This document shows positions 1 to 8,819 of a stretch of DNA of 34,217 nt, in pieces. The notes under the pieces are model-generated. The model did no database searches and was not told where the DNA came from. It saw only the letters and a list, made by a program, of their open reading frames with translations. How positions within the stretch are numbered: position 1 is the stretch's first letter; each line of letters starts with the position of its first letter. Position numbers and translations under genes: made by a program. Origin of the DNA: an uncultured Prevotella sp. (lineage in GTDB: Bacteria > Bacteroidota > Bacteroidia > Bacteroidales > Bacteroidaceae); the NCBI GenBank assembly GCA_946999045.1, contig CAMQBR010000017.1:1-34217 (forward strand), written 5' to 3'.

Positions 1-34
1 AAGGGCATGGCAGAACTGATGAGACATGCTTCAT

Positions 35-76
35 TGTGTTTCACAAAACTATTGCTGTGTTTCACAAAACTATTGC
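35..76. repeat. Tandem duplication of a 21-bp unit
   Basis: Two identical 21-bp units lie head to tail at 35-55 and 56-76. Each contains the small dyad TGTG-TTT-CACA followed by AAACTATTGC. The surrounding 1-288 region has no convincing gene: a short open frame from base 7 runs through the repeat only because 21 is a multiple of three. It could be a binding-site array or simple duplication. Confidence 0.85.
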
Positions 77-288
77 ATTTTTCTGTATCAAAAATGAAAA
101 TAATCAAATTTTGATAATGACATAACTTATTGATATACAGGCAAAATATTTTTCTCAATTCGTACATGAGTCGGGTAAGGGAAGCTATGTCTTCAATTCA
201 TTCTTAAATGAAAGAGCCGTGAATTTTGCGCAAAACTTGATAATTAGCTGTGAGTAAAGCTGGAGAGAGCGAACATCCTTATCTACAA

Positions 289-440
289 GGCTGGTTCTAT
301 AAATTAGCCTTGTTAGATTTTAGCTTATTTTTGAGTTCGAAATATAAGAGAATAAAGGAATGCAGCGAGCTACAAGACTGATAGAACTTACATTTTTAAC
401 CAAAAAGAAGCTAAAATTTAACAAAGCTAACACACAGAAC
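289..440. repeat. MITE-family copy A1 (degenerate, hairpin form)
   Basis: It begins GGCTGGTTCTATAAATTAGC, the family end sequence, and closes with a decayed reverse copy ending in AGAAC. A 30-bp imperfect inverted repeat pairs 304-333 with 401-430 (27 of 30 match). The centre carries the family motif GCAGCGAGCTACA. The element is nested inside a 12-bp perfect inverted repeat, AACATCCTTATC at 272-283 and GATAAGGATGTT at 451-462. It lies downstream of the susCD operon. Confidence 0.7.
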
Positions 441-443
441 GTA

Positions 444-462
444 AACATCCGATAAGGATGTT
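444..462 (-). terminator. Possible hairpin at the end of the susCD operon
   Basis: AACATCC (444-450) and GGATGTT (456-462) form a 7-bp stem with a 5-base loop, 10 bases past the stop codon of the last operon gene. No T-run follows on the minus strand, so intrinsic termination is doubtful. The same sequence also pairs with 272-283 across repeat A1. Confidence 0.35.
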
Positions 463-471
463 ACTAATTTG

Positions 472-930
472 TTATTGATATGGTTCTACTATAACTGTCC
501 AAATATTCTTTCTTCCATCGGCAGCAGTCACTTCATACTGATTATCCTTCGTCCAGTCACCAGGAACTCCAAGAGAAGGCGCACCATTGATGGGCTTAAT
601 AGTTGCAGCTGTTGATATTGTTAAAGCTACTACAACCTTTGCTTCTGTAAAGTTAGCCCTTTCTTTTTCTGGAATATTTTTAGTAGTGTAGCGTATAGTG
701 TAAATACGTTTCTCAACATTCTGACTGCGAGTAGCAGCCAAATATACTTGTTTTACTACAGGCTCTCCGCTTGCAGGATTCTTTTCTGTACCATAGTAAC
801 GCCAGTAAACATTACCATTAGTGATGGCACAGCCTGAGTATTCATCTAAATCTTCCAAACCGCTTTGAAGGCAGGAAGTAGGTAAAATTGCCAAAAAGAT
901 GGCAGCAATTATATATAAGAACTTTTTCAT
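472..930 (-). CDS. Small surface lipoprotein of the SusCD operon (DUF5018-like)
   Basis: A 152-residue predicted lipoprotein with a signal peptide ending at lipobox LPTSC, so Cys20 would be lipidated. The mature part looks like a compact beta domain. The C-terminus, with YEVTAADGRKNIWTVIVEPY, resembles the DUF5018-related domains that often accompany SusC/SusD pairs; that assignment is from memory and moderate. It is the third and last gene of the leftward operon, 28 bases after susD, with start ATG at 930. By position it is likely an accessory surface glycan- or ligand-binding lipoprotein, but no binding residues are recognised. It is smaller than typical SusE/SusF proteins, so it should not be called either. 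Confidence 0.75.
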   Translation of the reverse strand: MKKFLYIIAAIFLAILPTSCLQSGLEDLDEYSGCAITNGNVYWRYYGTEKNPASGEPVVKQVYLAATRSQNVEKRIYTIRYTTKNIPEKERANFTEAKVVVALTISTAATIKPINGAPSLGVPGDWTKDNQYEVTAADGRKNIWTVIVEPYQ

Positions 931-958
931 ATCTTTTTCTATTTAAAATATTAAAATA

Positions 959-2911
959 TTACCAACCTTCATTCTGTGCATCCATGATACCATATGCTTC
1001 ACGGGTATTCAAGAAGTCTTGACTGATAGGAAGTAAATAACGTCTATTTGTAAATACGCGCTGTGCACTGTTCAGCAATGTTACTTGACTAACAATTAGC
1101 TTGCTACGATCACGACTAATTTCAATTTTGTATGCAGGCCGATCGAGGTCAGCTACGACTTCACCAGCAGCACGTCCATGATTAGCGTAGCCACCATATT
1201 TACCCCAGCGCAAATAGCTGTAGTAAATATCTCCTGTTTCATTAGCCATTTCACAATTACGTTCGCGGATGTAATCAGCCCAAGCTTGCTCTTCTGTAGA
1301 AGCTGTAGAAGGAGCCAAACCACCATGCTTTGTACGAGTCTCATTCAAAGCTGCTACAGCAGCAGGAATGTTCTTTTTAAGTAACTGTGCTTCTGCCAAA
1401 TTCAAGTAAGCTTCACCTAAACGCGCAATGTTAAAGTGAAGTGCAACCTTTGAGTTGTAATATGCACGCGGTTCAGGTTTTTCGATGTTACTTTTCCTCC
1501 AGTAGTAGCCCGTGGTCGTGTTGTACCATCCACCATCTTCCTTATCACGTACCCCCATTGACATATTACCACCAAGATTTAAGCCTACATTTTCATTCAT
1601 CCAAGTACACTTATCATAAACCATTGTAGTGTAAAAACGTTTGTCGCGACCTTGATACATCAGATCGCTAAGGTCGCGTCCTGCACCTTTTTTTAATCTA
1701 TGATAGCGTAAAAATACAGGATAACCGTTCTTGGTCTGATTGAAGTCTTGAGGGGTAGGGATACGTCGCAAGTCCCCATTCAATTGGCTATATTGATCAA
1801 CCTGCCCAGCTGTTGTAATAGTAGTAGGGTCAAGAATGTCTACATTTTTAGTATACTGCGATGTTTCATACCAAGGTAAGGCTTGGCCAGTAGTTTCATC
1901 TATTACCAAGAACTGGTCAGCCAAATCTTGTGTAGGAAAATAAATTGCCCAACCTTCGAAAGTTTGGCCATTAGCCTGCTTTAAAGCAACTGGACTCAGT
2001 GAGTTTTTAATATTATCGGTAGAAATATTGGGATATGTATGCATTAATTCCTCAAAACTCTGTACATTGGTATTTTCTTTCTCACGATAATACGCCCATA
2101 GAATTTCACGGTTGTACAAATCTGTCTCATTCCATAAGCTATTGCTTGGAGTTAAGTTTGTAGCCAAAGTAGAACCGCTGTTGTTGATTACATCAGTAGC
2201 ATATCTTATAACTATATCCAAATACTTGCTATCCTTGGTATATGCGTATGCCTGAAGAGCTGCTCTTGAAAGTAAAACTCCTGCAGCATAACGTGTAGGA
2301 AGACCAGGCATATTGGTAGTAGGCAAATAATCTGCCGCTTTTGTTAAGTCTCTGATAATGATATCATAACTCTCAGCAACAGTCTTAGTCATCTGAATTT
2401 TTACCTCATCTGGTTTATCTATACTAAAGACTTGGGTTACAGGGACGAAACGTCCCATCTTTCGAGCTTGATCAAAGAAGATCATACCACGCATTAAATA
2501 ACCGTGAGCTGAAAGTTCTTTCTTTTCTGCCTCGCTCAGGGATGTGCTTGCCTCAACATTGTGAATAATCTTATTTGCTTTTCTTAGTAAGCCAAAGCGG
2601 TTACAACCAAAATCATTGGCAGAACTTACACCTAATTCGGTAGCTATGCCATCAATACCTTCACCGACCTGTGAGCATTTTACAGAATTAGGAGTACGTG
2701 CCTCCCAACCAACACTCTGTCCAGAACCTGCATAACCATTATTAATTACACTGCTATAAGCGGCATACACAAAGCCTTCTACGGTTGCCTTGCTGCTCCA
2801 TACAGCATCGTCATTAAAAACGGTAGTGGGGTGTGTGTCCATAGTGTCCATACACGAAAAAAAGGAAACAAGACTCAAGCTTAAAATGCCATATTTTATT
2901 ATCTTTTTCAT
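959..2911 (-). CDS. SusD/RagB-family outer-membrane nutrient-binding lipoprotein
   Basis: A 650-residue SusD-like lipoprotein that caps the partner TonB-dependent transporter and captures ligand at the cell surface. The signal peptide ends in SFFSC, with Cys20 as lipid anchor. The N-terminal half is helical and TPR-like (the DQARKMGRFVPVTQVF region and KYLDIVIRYATDVIN). The C-terminal part has typical RagB/SusD features: FNIARLGEAYLNLAEAQLLK with AALNETRTKHGG, ADYIRERNCEMANETGDIYY, and the closing NRRYLLPISQDFLNT. It starts 13 bases after susC ends, so the two are surely co-transcribed. Length is at the upper end for the family. No glycoside hydrolase, protease or regulator lies nearby to indicate the substrate. 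Confidence 0.95.
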   Translation of the reverse strand: MKKIIKYGILSLSLVSFFSCMDTMDTHPTTVFNDDAVWSSKATVEGFVYAAYSSVINNGYAGSGQSVGWEARTPNSVKCSQVGEGIDGIATELGVSSANDFGCNRFGLLRKANKIIHNVEASTSLSEAEKKELSAHGYLMRGMIFFDQARKMGRFVPVTQVFSIDKPDEVKIQMTKTVAESYDIIIRDLTKAADYLPTTNMPGLPTRYAAGVLLSRAALQAYAYTKDSKYLDIVIRYATDVINNSGSTLATNLTPSNSLWNETDLYNREILWAYYREKENTNVQSFEELMHTYPNISTDNIKNSLSPVALKQANGQTFEGWAIYFPTQDLADQFLVIDETTGQALPWYETSQYTKNVDILDPTTITTAGQVDQYSQLNGDLRRIPTPQDFNQTKNGYPVFLRYHRLKKGAGRDLSDLMYQGRDKRFYTTMVYDKCTWMNENVGLNLGGNMSMGVRDKEDGGWYNTTTGYYWRKSNIEKPEPRAYYNSKVALHFNIARLGEAYLNLAEAQLLKKNIPAAVAALNETRTKHGGLAPSTASTEEQAWADYIRERNCEMANETGDIYYSYLRWGKYGGYANHGRAAGEVVADLDRPAYKIEISRDRSKLIVSQVTLLNSAQRVFTNRRYLLPISQDFLNTREAYGIMDAQNEGW

Positions 2912-2924
2912 AATTATCTACAAG

Positions 2925-5900
2925 TTAAAATCCAAAATTAAGTGTAAATGCTAAAGTTCTTTCTACAGGGTATCCATTATAACCTGTATCCATTGGCTCT
3001 GGGTCAAGACCATACTTGGTAGCTTTAGAAATAGTAAATATGTTCTGTCCAGAGATACCAACTCTACATCTGTTCAACCATGTAACTTTTTTCAATAGGT
3101 TATATTTAAAATCGTAACCAAACTGGAAATCCTTCATTCGAACATAAGAACCATCAATCAACCAGAAATCACTATAAACATAGTTGTTGTTAGAGTTTAA
3201 ACCTGTATTTGACATTAAGCGTGGATACTGAGCAGTGCGATTGTTTGGTGTCCAAAAATCTGTCTGATAATCGTATGCTATAGGCATATCACCTGTTTGT
3301 CCTGTCTGCATTGCCAATGAGCCTGATGTGTACAGGTTAAAAGCTAAAGAACCTTGGAACAAAGTACTGAAGTAGAAGCCCTTGTAGCTCAAATTGAGAT
3401 TTAAGCCAAATTGATTATGGGGATTACCTGACCTACCTAAGCGGCGACAGTCCTCAGAGTTAATCTGACCATCACCATTGGTGTCTTCGTACTTAATGTC
3501 GCCAGCTGTTAAATAACCTGAGTTATAGGCATTAATAATACCAGGAGAATTGTATACATCTTCAGCACTAGTATAGTATCCTAAATTCTTATACATAACA
3601 CCATAATAATTCTGCTTTACTTGTTGTGTACGTTGGTATGGATTTAAGCGCGAAGATTCTGCTTCACTTTCATCTAAGGCCCAAATCGTATTATAAACGG
3701 TAAAGTTACCAGTAACATCATACTTGAAGTTTCCTATATTATCTCTCCAGCCTAATGAAAGTTCAATACCTGCACGGCGATGTTGAGAATTTGATGCGAT
3801 ACGTGGCAAACCTATACCGAGGGCTGTATTCATGTAGGTTTCACCTATAGGTGCAACCAAGTAACCCTTTGTAGAATAATAGAAATAGTCAAACGAACCA
3901 TAAAGACGACTATTCAACGTTGCGAAATCAAGCCCCATATCAAACTGCTTAGTAGTATACCAAGTCAAATCTGGAGAAGCCAAATTGCCTTCAGTGAAGC
4001 CTGGATAATATTTTCCGTTCATTACGTAAGCATGCGGGTCGTAAGAATAAGTAGACATATATTGGAAGCGACCCGCACTTTGATCCAATCCAGTTTCACC
4101 ATATGAAGCACGTAACTTCAATGAGTTCAAGATGTTCTTTTCTACTAATCTTTGCATAAACTTTTCAGCAGTCACAACCCAACCTAAAGAACCGCTAAAG
4201 AATGTACCCCAGCGCTTACCTGGAGCGAAACGATCTGAACCGTCATGGCGAATACTGCCTTCTGCATAGTACTTGTTACCATAGTTATATTTTATCTGGC
4301 CAATCCACGCAGCACGTCCCATTTCAGCCTCTTCGCCACCATTGGTCTGAGTGTTAGCATCACCAACACTTATTTGGTCAATGTTAAATGCATAATTTTC
4401 ACGTTGAGATGAGTACCATTCTGTCTTCTCATAATACTGCTCGAAACCACCCAATGCAGAAACATAGTGTTTATTAAACTGTTTTGCATATTCTAAGAAG
4501 CCTTGATTTGTAAACGAATAACCTGTAGATGATACGTGTTTCAACACTGGTTTATTAGCATAGATAGGTGTATCTGATTCCCAGTCATACTGAGCTGCAT
4601 CTTTACGCCAAGACTTCTGAGTTTCTCCATAATAACGATAGTTGCTTGCTGCACGAACCTTTAAGCCTTCTACCCATGGTACTGCCCAAATCAATTCTCC
4701 TCTTCCATTAATAACATTTTCTATATTGCGAATATAACCAGCATCATTAGCTGTTTCAGCTACAGGGTTGTCTGTAATATTATACGGTAAGCCGAATTTA
4801 TTAAGACCTGGATAACGACTAGGCTTATCGTTAATATGAGAGAACACACCATAATAATTACTTGCCGTAGAAGTGTAAGGGTGCGTTCTGTGTTGACGAT
4901 AACCATCAATAGCGGTATTGATAGTTAAGCCAAGTTGTTTAATAATAGCTGTATTAGAGATACGGAAGTTAGTTCTCTTCATCCAGTGGTTATTATTCTT
5001 ATACAACGAGTTCTGATTTATGTGTCCCAGTGATATATAATATCTGTTCGTTTCACTTCCACCAGTCAAACGAATTGAGTGCTTCTGCATCGGAGCCCAA
5101 TCATTCAAAACTAAACTACGCCAGTCAGTATTGGCAAAGTTCAGAGGGTCTGTACCATTCTTGAAATGGTCTAAACCTTCCTTAGAGTAAGCAGGATCGA
5201 GGCCATCGTTTTCACGAGCCATATTTGCATATATTGCACGATCATAAGAACTCATTTTTTTAGGCCAAATGCTTGGCTGAGCAAAACTTTGGTTAAAGTC
5301 ATATTCGAAACTTATCTTACCTTCCTTACCCTGTTTGGTAACAATCTGTATAATACCATTGGTTGCACGAGAACCATACACTGCAGTTGCTGACGCATCT
5401 TTCAAGATAGACATACTCTGAATGTCATCTGGAGAAAGGTTAGCAAAGTCTACAGAAGAACGGATTACGCCATCGATTACATAAATAGGTTCGCCACCAC
5501 CACGGATAGAGATAGAAGGTGTGGTATTGATACCACCACCAGATGCTTTAACAATCAAACCAGGAGAGCGACCTGCCAAACCTTGAGCAATATTAGCTAC
5601 AGGCATATTAGAAATTTGTTCTGCTTTAACAGTAGAAACAGACGCTATCAAGTCGCGTTTACTGGTGCTTGAGTAACCCACCACAATCACTTCTTCCAAA
5701 GCTTTAGACTCTTCAAACATAGTAATGTTCATGTACTCTGCAGTTGCAGCAATAGTGATAGGCTTATGACCAACATAAGTTATTTTAAGAATATCGCCCA
5801 CCTTCGCTTCTAACTCGAAGTTTCCGTCTATGTCTGTTACAGTACGATTGTTTGTACCCTTCACGCCAACAGCTGCTCCTATAACAGCAAGTCCAGTTTT

Positions 5901-6092
5901 ATCAACAACTTTTCCTTTAATCTTTGACGTATGCTGGGCAACTCCTATAGCATTCGTATGATTTGCAGCTGCAAAAACATACTGCGGAGATGAACATAAC
6001 AGCAAGGAACAGAGACCTATTCCTGCTATCTTCGAACAAGTTAGGCCATAAGGTTTGCCCAACTTGTGGAGTGAATAATAGTTTTTAGGCAT
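2925..6092 (-). CDS. SusC/RagA-family TonB-dependent outer-membrane transporter
   Basis: A 1055-residue TonB-linked outer-membrane importer. A long N-region and hydrophobic stretch (about 23-42) form the signal peptide, with probable cleavage after FAAA. Residues about 57-130 are a carboxypeptidase-regulatory-like beta sandwich (KIKGKVVDKTGLAVIGAAV through TDIDGNFELEAKVGD). A TonB-box-like stretch ALEEVIVVGY follows, then the plug with SISIRGGGEPIYVIDG and SPDDIQSMSILKDASATAVY. The rest is a 22-strand barrel ending in FTLNFGF with the terminal Phe expected for BAM recognition. It is the first gene of the operon, with susD next. A 9-bp inverted repeat lies 59-90 bases upstream. Substrate is not predictable from the sequence alone. 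Confidence 0.96.
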   Translation of the reverse strand: MPKNYYSLHKLGKPYGLTCSKIAGIGLCSLLLCSSPQYVFAAANHTNAIGVAQHTSKIKGKVVDKTGLAVIGAAVGVKGTNNRTVTDIDGNFELEAKVGDILKITYVGHKPITIAATAEYMNITMFEESKALEEVIVVGYSSTSKRDLIASVSTVKAEQISNMPVANIAQGLAGRSPGLIVKASGGGINTTPSISIRGGGEPIYVIDGVIRSSVDFANLSPDDIQSMSILKDASATAVYGSRATNGIIQIVTKQGKEGKISFEYDFNQSFAQPSIWPKKMSSYDRAIYANMARENDGLDPAYSKEGLDHFKNGTDPLNFANTDWRSLVLNDWAPMQKHSIRLTGGSETNRYYISLGHINQNSLYKNNNHWMKRTNFRISNTAIIKQLGLTINTAIDGYRQHRTHPYTSTASNYYGVFSHINDKPSRYPGLNKFGLPYNITDNPVAETANDAGYIRNIENVINGRGELIWAVPWVEGLKVRAASNYRYYGETQKSWRKDAAQYDWESDTPIYANKPVLKHVSSTGYSFTNQGFLEYAKQFNKHYVSALGGFEQYYEKTEWYSSQRENYAFNIDQISVGDANTQTNGGEEAEMGRAAWIGQIKYNYGNKYYAEGSIRHDGSDRFAPGKRWGTFFSGSLGWVVTAEKFMQRLVEKNILNSLKLRASYGETGLDQSAGRFQYMSTYSYDPHAYVMNGKYYPGFTEGNLASPDLTWYTTKQFDMGLDFATLNSRLYGSFDYFYYSTKGYLVAPIGETYMNTALGIGLPRIASNSQHRRAGIELSLGWRDNIGNFKYDVTGNFTVYNTIWALDESEAESSRLNPYQRTQQVKQNYYGVMYKNLGYYTSAEDVYNSPGIINAYNSGYLTAGDIKYEDTNGDGQINSEDCRRLGRSGNPHNQFGLNLNLSYKGFYFSTLFQGSLAFNLYTSGSLAMQTGQTGDMPIAYDYQTDFWTPNNRTAQYPRLMSNTGLNSNNNYVYSDFWLIDGSYVRMKDFQFGYDFKYNLLKKVTWLNRCRVGISGQNIFTISKATKYGLDPEPMDTGYNGYPVERTLAFTLNFGF

Positions 6093-6582
6093 AATTATTT
6101 ATTTAAATAAAGTAAACTCCCCTTTTTTATAAATTTAAGATCTCGTTTCTAACTTTGTAAACATTACTAACTATACAAAGTTTCATATATAACAACTAAT
6201 ACGCTCATATCTTATCTATTTCACATTTAGTTAAAGGTGTTTAGGTTAAAACATATTTTTTACATGGCAAATAGGACAACATTCTCTATTAATACCAAAG
6301 ACAAATTTATAGATTTATTTCTAATTAACATTACCCCCCCCGATATTTAACTTTTTTTATCACACGAAAAATTAAAAGGGAGAGATTAAGAACCACATAA
6401 AACGCTATATGCAACAGCTCCAATGGTTTCCAGAACAGAGAGCTGACTACTGCAAGTACAAAGGCTACAACATGGTTGCCATAGAGATAAATTACCAATA
6501 CATTGTAAGCACATCCAACAAAGCTAATTATAGAACCTGTTCTAACACAAAATAGCTAACATATCAATGATAAATTATGATA
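6093..6582. other. Gene-free spacer with possible gene and repeat debris
   Basis: No complete gene is seen between susC and thrS. The spacer holds an eight-C run at 6334-6341 and a short match to the MITE-family end, AAAGCTAATTATAGAACCTG near 6520. An open stretch at about 6385-6560 reads in both directions. The minus-strand reading (GNHVVAFVLAVVSSLFWKPL and onward) is hydrophobic like a membrane segment, but it lacks a start codon. It may be a relic of a lost gene, but the evidence is weak. Confidence 0.4.
6151..6182. promoter_or_regulatory. 9-bp perfect inverted repeat upstream of susC
   Basis: AACTTTGTA at 6151-6159 and TACAAAGTT at 6174-6182 are exact reverse complements separated by 14 bases. 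They lie 59-90 bases before the susC start. This could be an operator or a leader hairpin. A weak TAnnTTTG match on the minus strand lies farther upstream (6302-6309), which would put the dyad inside the leader RNA. Confidence 0.5.
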
Positions 6583-6583
6583 C

Positions 6584-6621
6584 AAAAAAAAAAGAGTTAT
6601 TAGTATTGATTCTAATAACTC
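6584..6621 (-). terminator. Intrinsic terminator of thrS
   Basis: On the minus strand a perfect 10-bp stem, GAGTTATTAG with CTAATAACTC (6594-6603 and 6612-6621), has an 8-base loop and is followed by ten T residues (6584-6593). It begins 27 bases past the thrS stop. It argues that the transcript ends here, with no downstream infC. Confidence 0.93.
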
Positions 6622-6648
6622 CTTATAAAAATATTTTAGAATAAATCT

Positions 6649-8619
6649 TTAATTTTCATCATCTGGATGAATATCCGTTGCCTTTAGCATTTCGGCTACT
6701 TCATCGTTTATACGCTTTGCAAACTCTTCCATAGTAAGGGTAGCTTGCTCACCACCGCCCTGTTTACGCATAGAAACCAAACCTTCGGCAGCTTCTTTTT
6801 CACCAACTATAACCATATATGGCACACGTTTCAACTCGTTATCACGAATTTTACGACCTATCTTCTCGTTACGATCATCAATGATAGCACGAACATCATG
6901 GTCGGCAAAGTACTTAGATACCTTGTGGGCATAGCTATTAAATTTCTCAGAAATAGGAAGAATAGCTACCTGATCAGGTGTTAGCCACAATGGGAAATGG
7001 CCTGCAGTATGCTCTATCAATACAGCAGTGAAACGCTCTAACGAACCAAATGGTGCACGGTGTATCATCACTGGTGTTTGTTTAGAATTATCTTCTGCTG
7101 TATATTCCAGCTTAAAACGTTGTGGCAAATTGTAATCTACCTGAATAGTACCTAACTGCCAGCGACGTCCAATGGCATCTTTCACCATAAAGTCAAGCTT
7201 AGGACCATAAAAAGCTGCTTCACCATAGGCAACCTTTGCATCCAAACCTTTCTCTTTGCAAGCCTCAACAATAGCTTGTTCACTTTCTGCCCAAACCTCA
7301 TCAGACCCAATGTACTTCTCCTTATCGTTAGGATCACGCAAACTGATTTGAGCTTCAAAGTCATCAAAGTGGAATATCTTGAAAACAGCCTGAATAATAT
7401 CCATTACACGCAAAAACTCACTCTTTACTTGTTCTGGACGACAAAAAATGTGAGCATCGTCTTGTGTAAATGAGCGAACACGAGTAAGTCCGTGCAACTC
7501 ACCACTCTTTTCATAACGATAAACCGTACCAAACTCAGCTACACGTAAAGGAAGATCTTTATAGGAACGTGGTTTGCAAGCAAACACTTCGCAGTGATGC
7601 GGACAATTCATTGGTTTGAGCATGTATTCTTCGTTCTCTTCTGGAGTATGAATTGGTTGGAAAGAATCCTTTCCATAATGTGCATAGTGCCCGCTGGTTA
7701 CGTATAAGCTCTTACTACCAATATGCGGAGTAATAACCTCCTGATAGCCGTAGCGCTTCTGTATTTTACGCAACATTGTTTGCAAACGTAAACGAAGTTC
7801 TGTCCCTTTTGGCAACCAAATAGGCATACCTTTACCCACACGCTCAGAGAAGGTAAACAATTCCATTTCCTTCCCTATCTTACGGTGATCGCGCTTCTTA
7901 GCCTCTTCAAGCATTGCCAAATACTCATCGAGCATCTTCTTCTTTGGAAATGAGATACCGTAGATACGTATCATCTGCTCACGTTTGGCATCACCACGCC
8001 AGAAAGCTCCAGCCACACTTGTAAGTTTCACAGCCTTAATCATACCTGTAGAAACCAAGTGCGGACCGCGACAAAGGTCAGTAAAGTTACCTTGGGTATA
8101 TGTAGAGATGGTTCCGTCTTCCAAATCTTGTTCTATGTGTTCGCATTTGTAATGCTGTCCTGCTGCTTCAAACTCTTTCAACGCTTCAGCTTTAGAAACA
8201 TCACAACGAACAACAGATTCGTCTTTCTTAGCCAAATCCTTCATCCTTGCTTCGATTTTAGGGAAATCGGATTCACTAATAGTAGTTCCCTGCTTAGGCA
8301 TTACGTCATAGAAGAAACCATTTTCAATAGCAGGTCCAAACCCAAACTGAATACCTGGATAAAGTTCTTGCAATGCTTCAGCTAACAAGTGAGCTGAAGT
8401 ATGCCAAAAAGCACGCTTGCCCTCTTCGTCTTCGAAGCGGTACAAAGCAATAGTAGCGTCCTCATTAATAGGACGATTTAGTTCTACAGTTTCACCATTT
8501 ACTCCGCAAGATACAACGTTGCGAGCGAGAGCCGGTGAAATGCTCTCGGCGATTTGTAACCCAGTTACTCCCTCTTCATATTCACGAGCAGAGCCATCTG
8601 GAAATGTGATTTTAACCAT
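6649..8619 (-). CDS. thrS: Threonine--tRNA ligase
   Basis: A 656-residue cytoplasmic class II synthetase that charges tRNA-Thr. The N-terminal TGS domain spans about 1-62. The editing (SAD) domain has HTSAH at 73-77 and CRGPH at 183-187, which supply its His and Cys zinc/editing residues. The catalytic core shows MNCPHHCEVF (zinc-binding Cys), motif 2 at ELHGLTRVRSFTQDDAH and motif 3 at APFGSLERFTAVLIEH. The C-terminal anticodon-binding domain ends the protein. Full length. A TACTTTTG promoter element lies 31-38 bases before the start and a strong terminator follows. In many Bacteroidetes thrS is followed by infC-rpmI-rplT; here it is not. Confidence 0.98.
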   Translation of the reverse strand: MVKITFPDGSAREYEEGVTGLQIAESISPALARNVVSCGVNGETVELNRPINEDATIALYRFEDEEGKRAFWHTSAHLLAEALQELYPGIQFGFGPAIENGFFYDVMPKQGTTISESDFPKIEARMKDLAKKDESVVRCDVSKAEALKEFEAAGQHYKCEHIEQDLEDGTISTYTQGNFTDLCRGPHLVSTGMIKAVKLTSVAGAFWRGDAKREQMIRIYGISFPKKKMLDEYLAMLEEAKKRDHRKIGKEMELFTFSERVGKGMPIWLPKGTELRLRLQTMLRKIQKRYGYQEVITPHIGSKSLYVTSGHYAHYGKDSFQPIHTPEENEEYMLKPMNCPHHCEVFACKPRSYKDLPLRVAEFGTVYRYEKSGELHGLTRVRSFTQDDAHIFCRPEQVKSEFLRVMDIIQAVFKIFHFDDFEAQISLRDPNDKEKYIGSDEVWAESEQAIVEACKEKGLDAKVAYGEAAFYGPKLDFMVKDAIGRRWQLGTIQVDYNLPQRFKLEYTAEDNSKQTPVMIHRAPFGSLERFTAVLIEHTAGHFPLWLTPDQVAILPISEKFNSYAHKVSKYFADHDVRAIIDDRNEKIGRKIRDNELKRVPYMVIVGEKEAAEGLVSMRKQGGGEQATLTMEEFAKRINDEVAEMLKATDIHPDDEN

Positions 8620-8649
8620 AACAACTTAGTTTTTTATCTTAATCACTTG

Positions 8650-8657
8650 CAAAAGTA
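8650..8657 (-). promoter_or_regulatory. thrS promoter -7 element
   Basis: Minus-strand TACTTTTG matches the Bacteroidetes -7 consensus TAnnTTTG, 31-38 bases before the thrS ATG. No clean TTTG -33 box is seen at the usual spacing. The rest of 8620-8819 is A/T-rich with no recognisable structure. Confidence 0.6.
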
Positions 8658-8819
8658 ATGCTTTCTTTTGAGTTGAGATTATTTTTTGATAAATTCTATA
8701 GCTTTTGACAAGTTTTTTTTAGATTATTTTTTATTGAACTTTCTCGTTATAAATATTTTTATAGCACTTAAGAATAGGTGCTCTCCCAGCTTTACATTTG
8801 GTGTATTCATTACAAAAGG

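Noticed and set aside
7..114. Short plus-strand frame starting at ATG 7
   Set aside because: It is about 35 codons of mostly tandem-repeat translation. The 21-bp repeat stays in frame trivially, and there is no ribosome-site or family evidence.
6385..6560. A real gene in the thrS-susC spacer
   Set aside because: Both strands are open for about 50 codons, but neither has a good start with full-length similarity. It is kept only as possible debris.
8059..8385. A 108-residue open frame on the plus strand opposite thrS
   Set aside because: It lies wholly inside a well-supported gene on the other strand, and its translation has no family features. Many similar antisense frames (for example 22832-23218, 18532-18855, 21104-21421) were dropped for the same reason.
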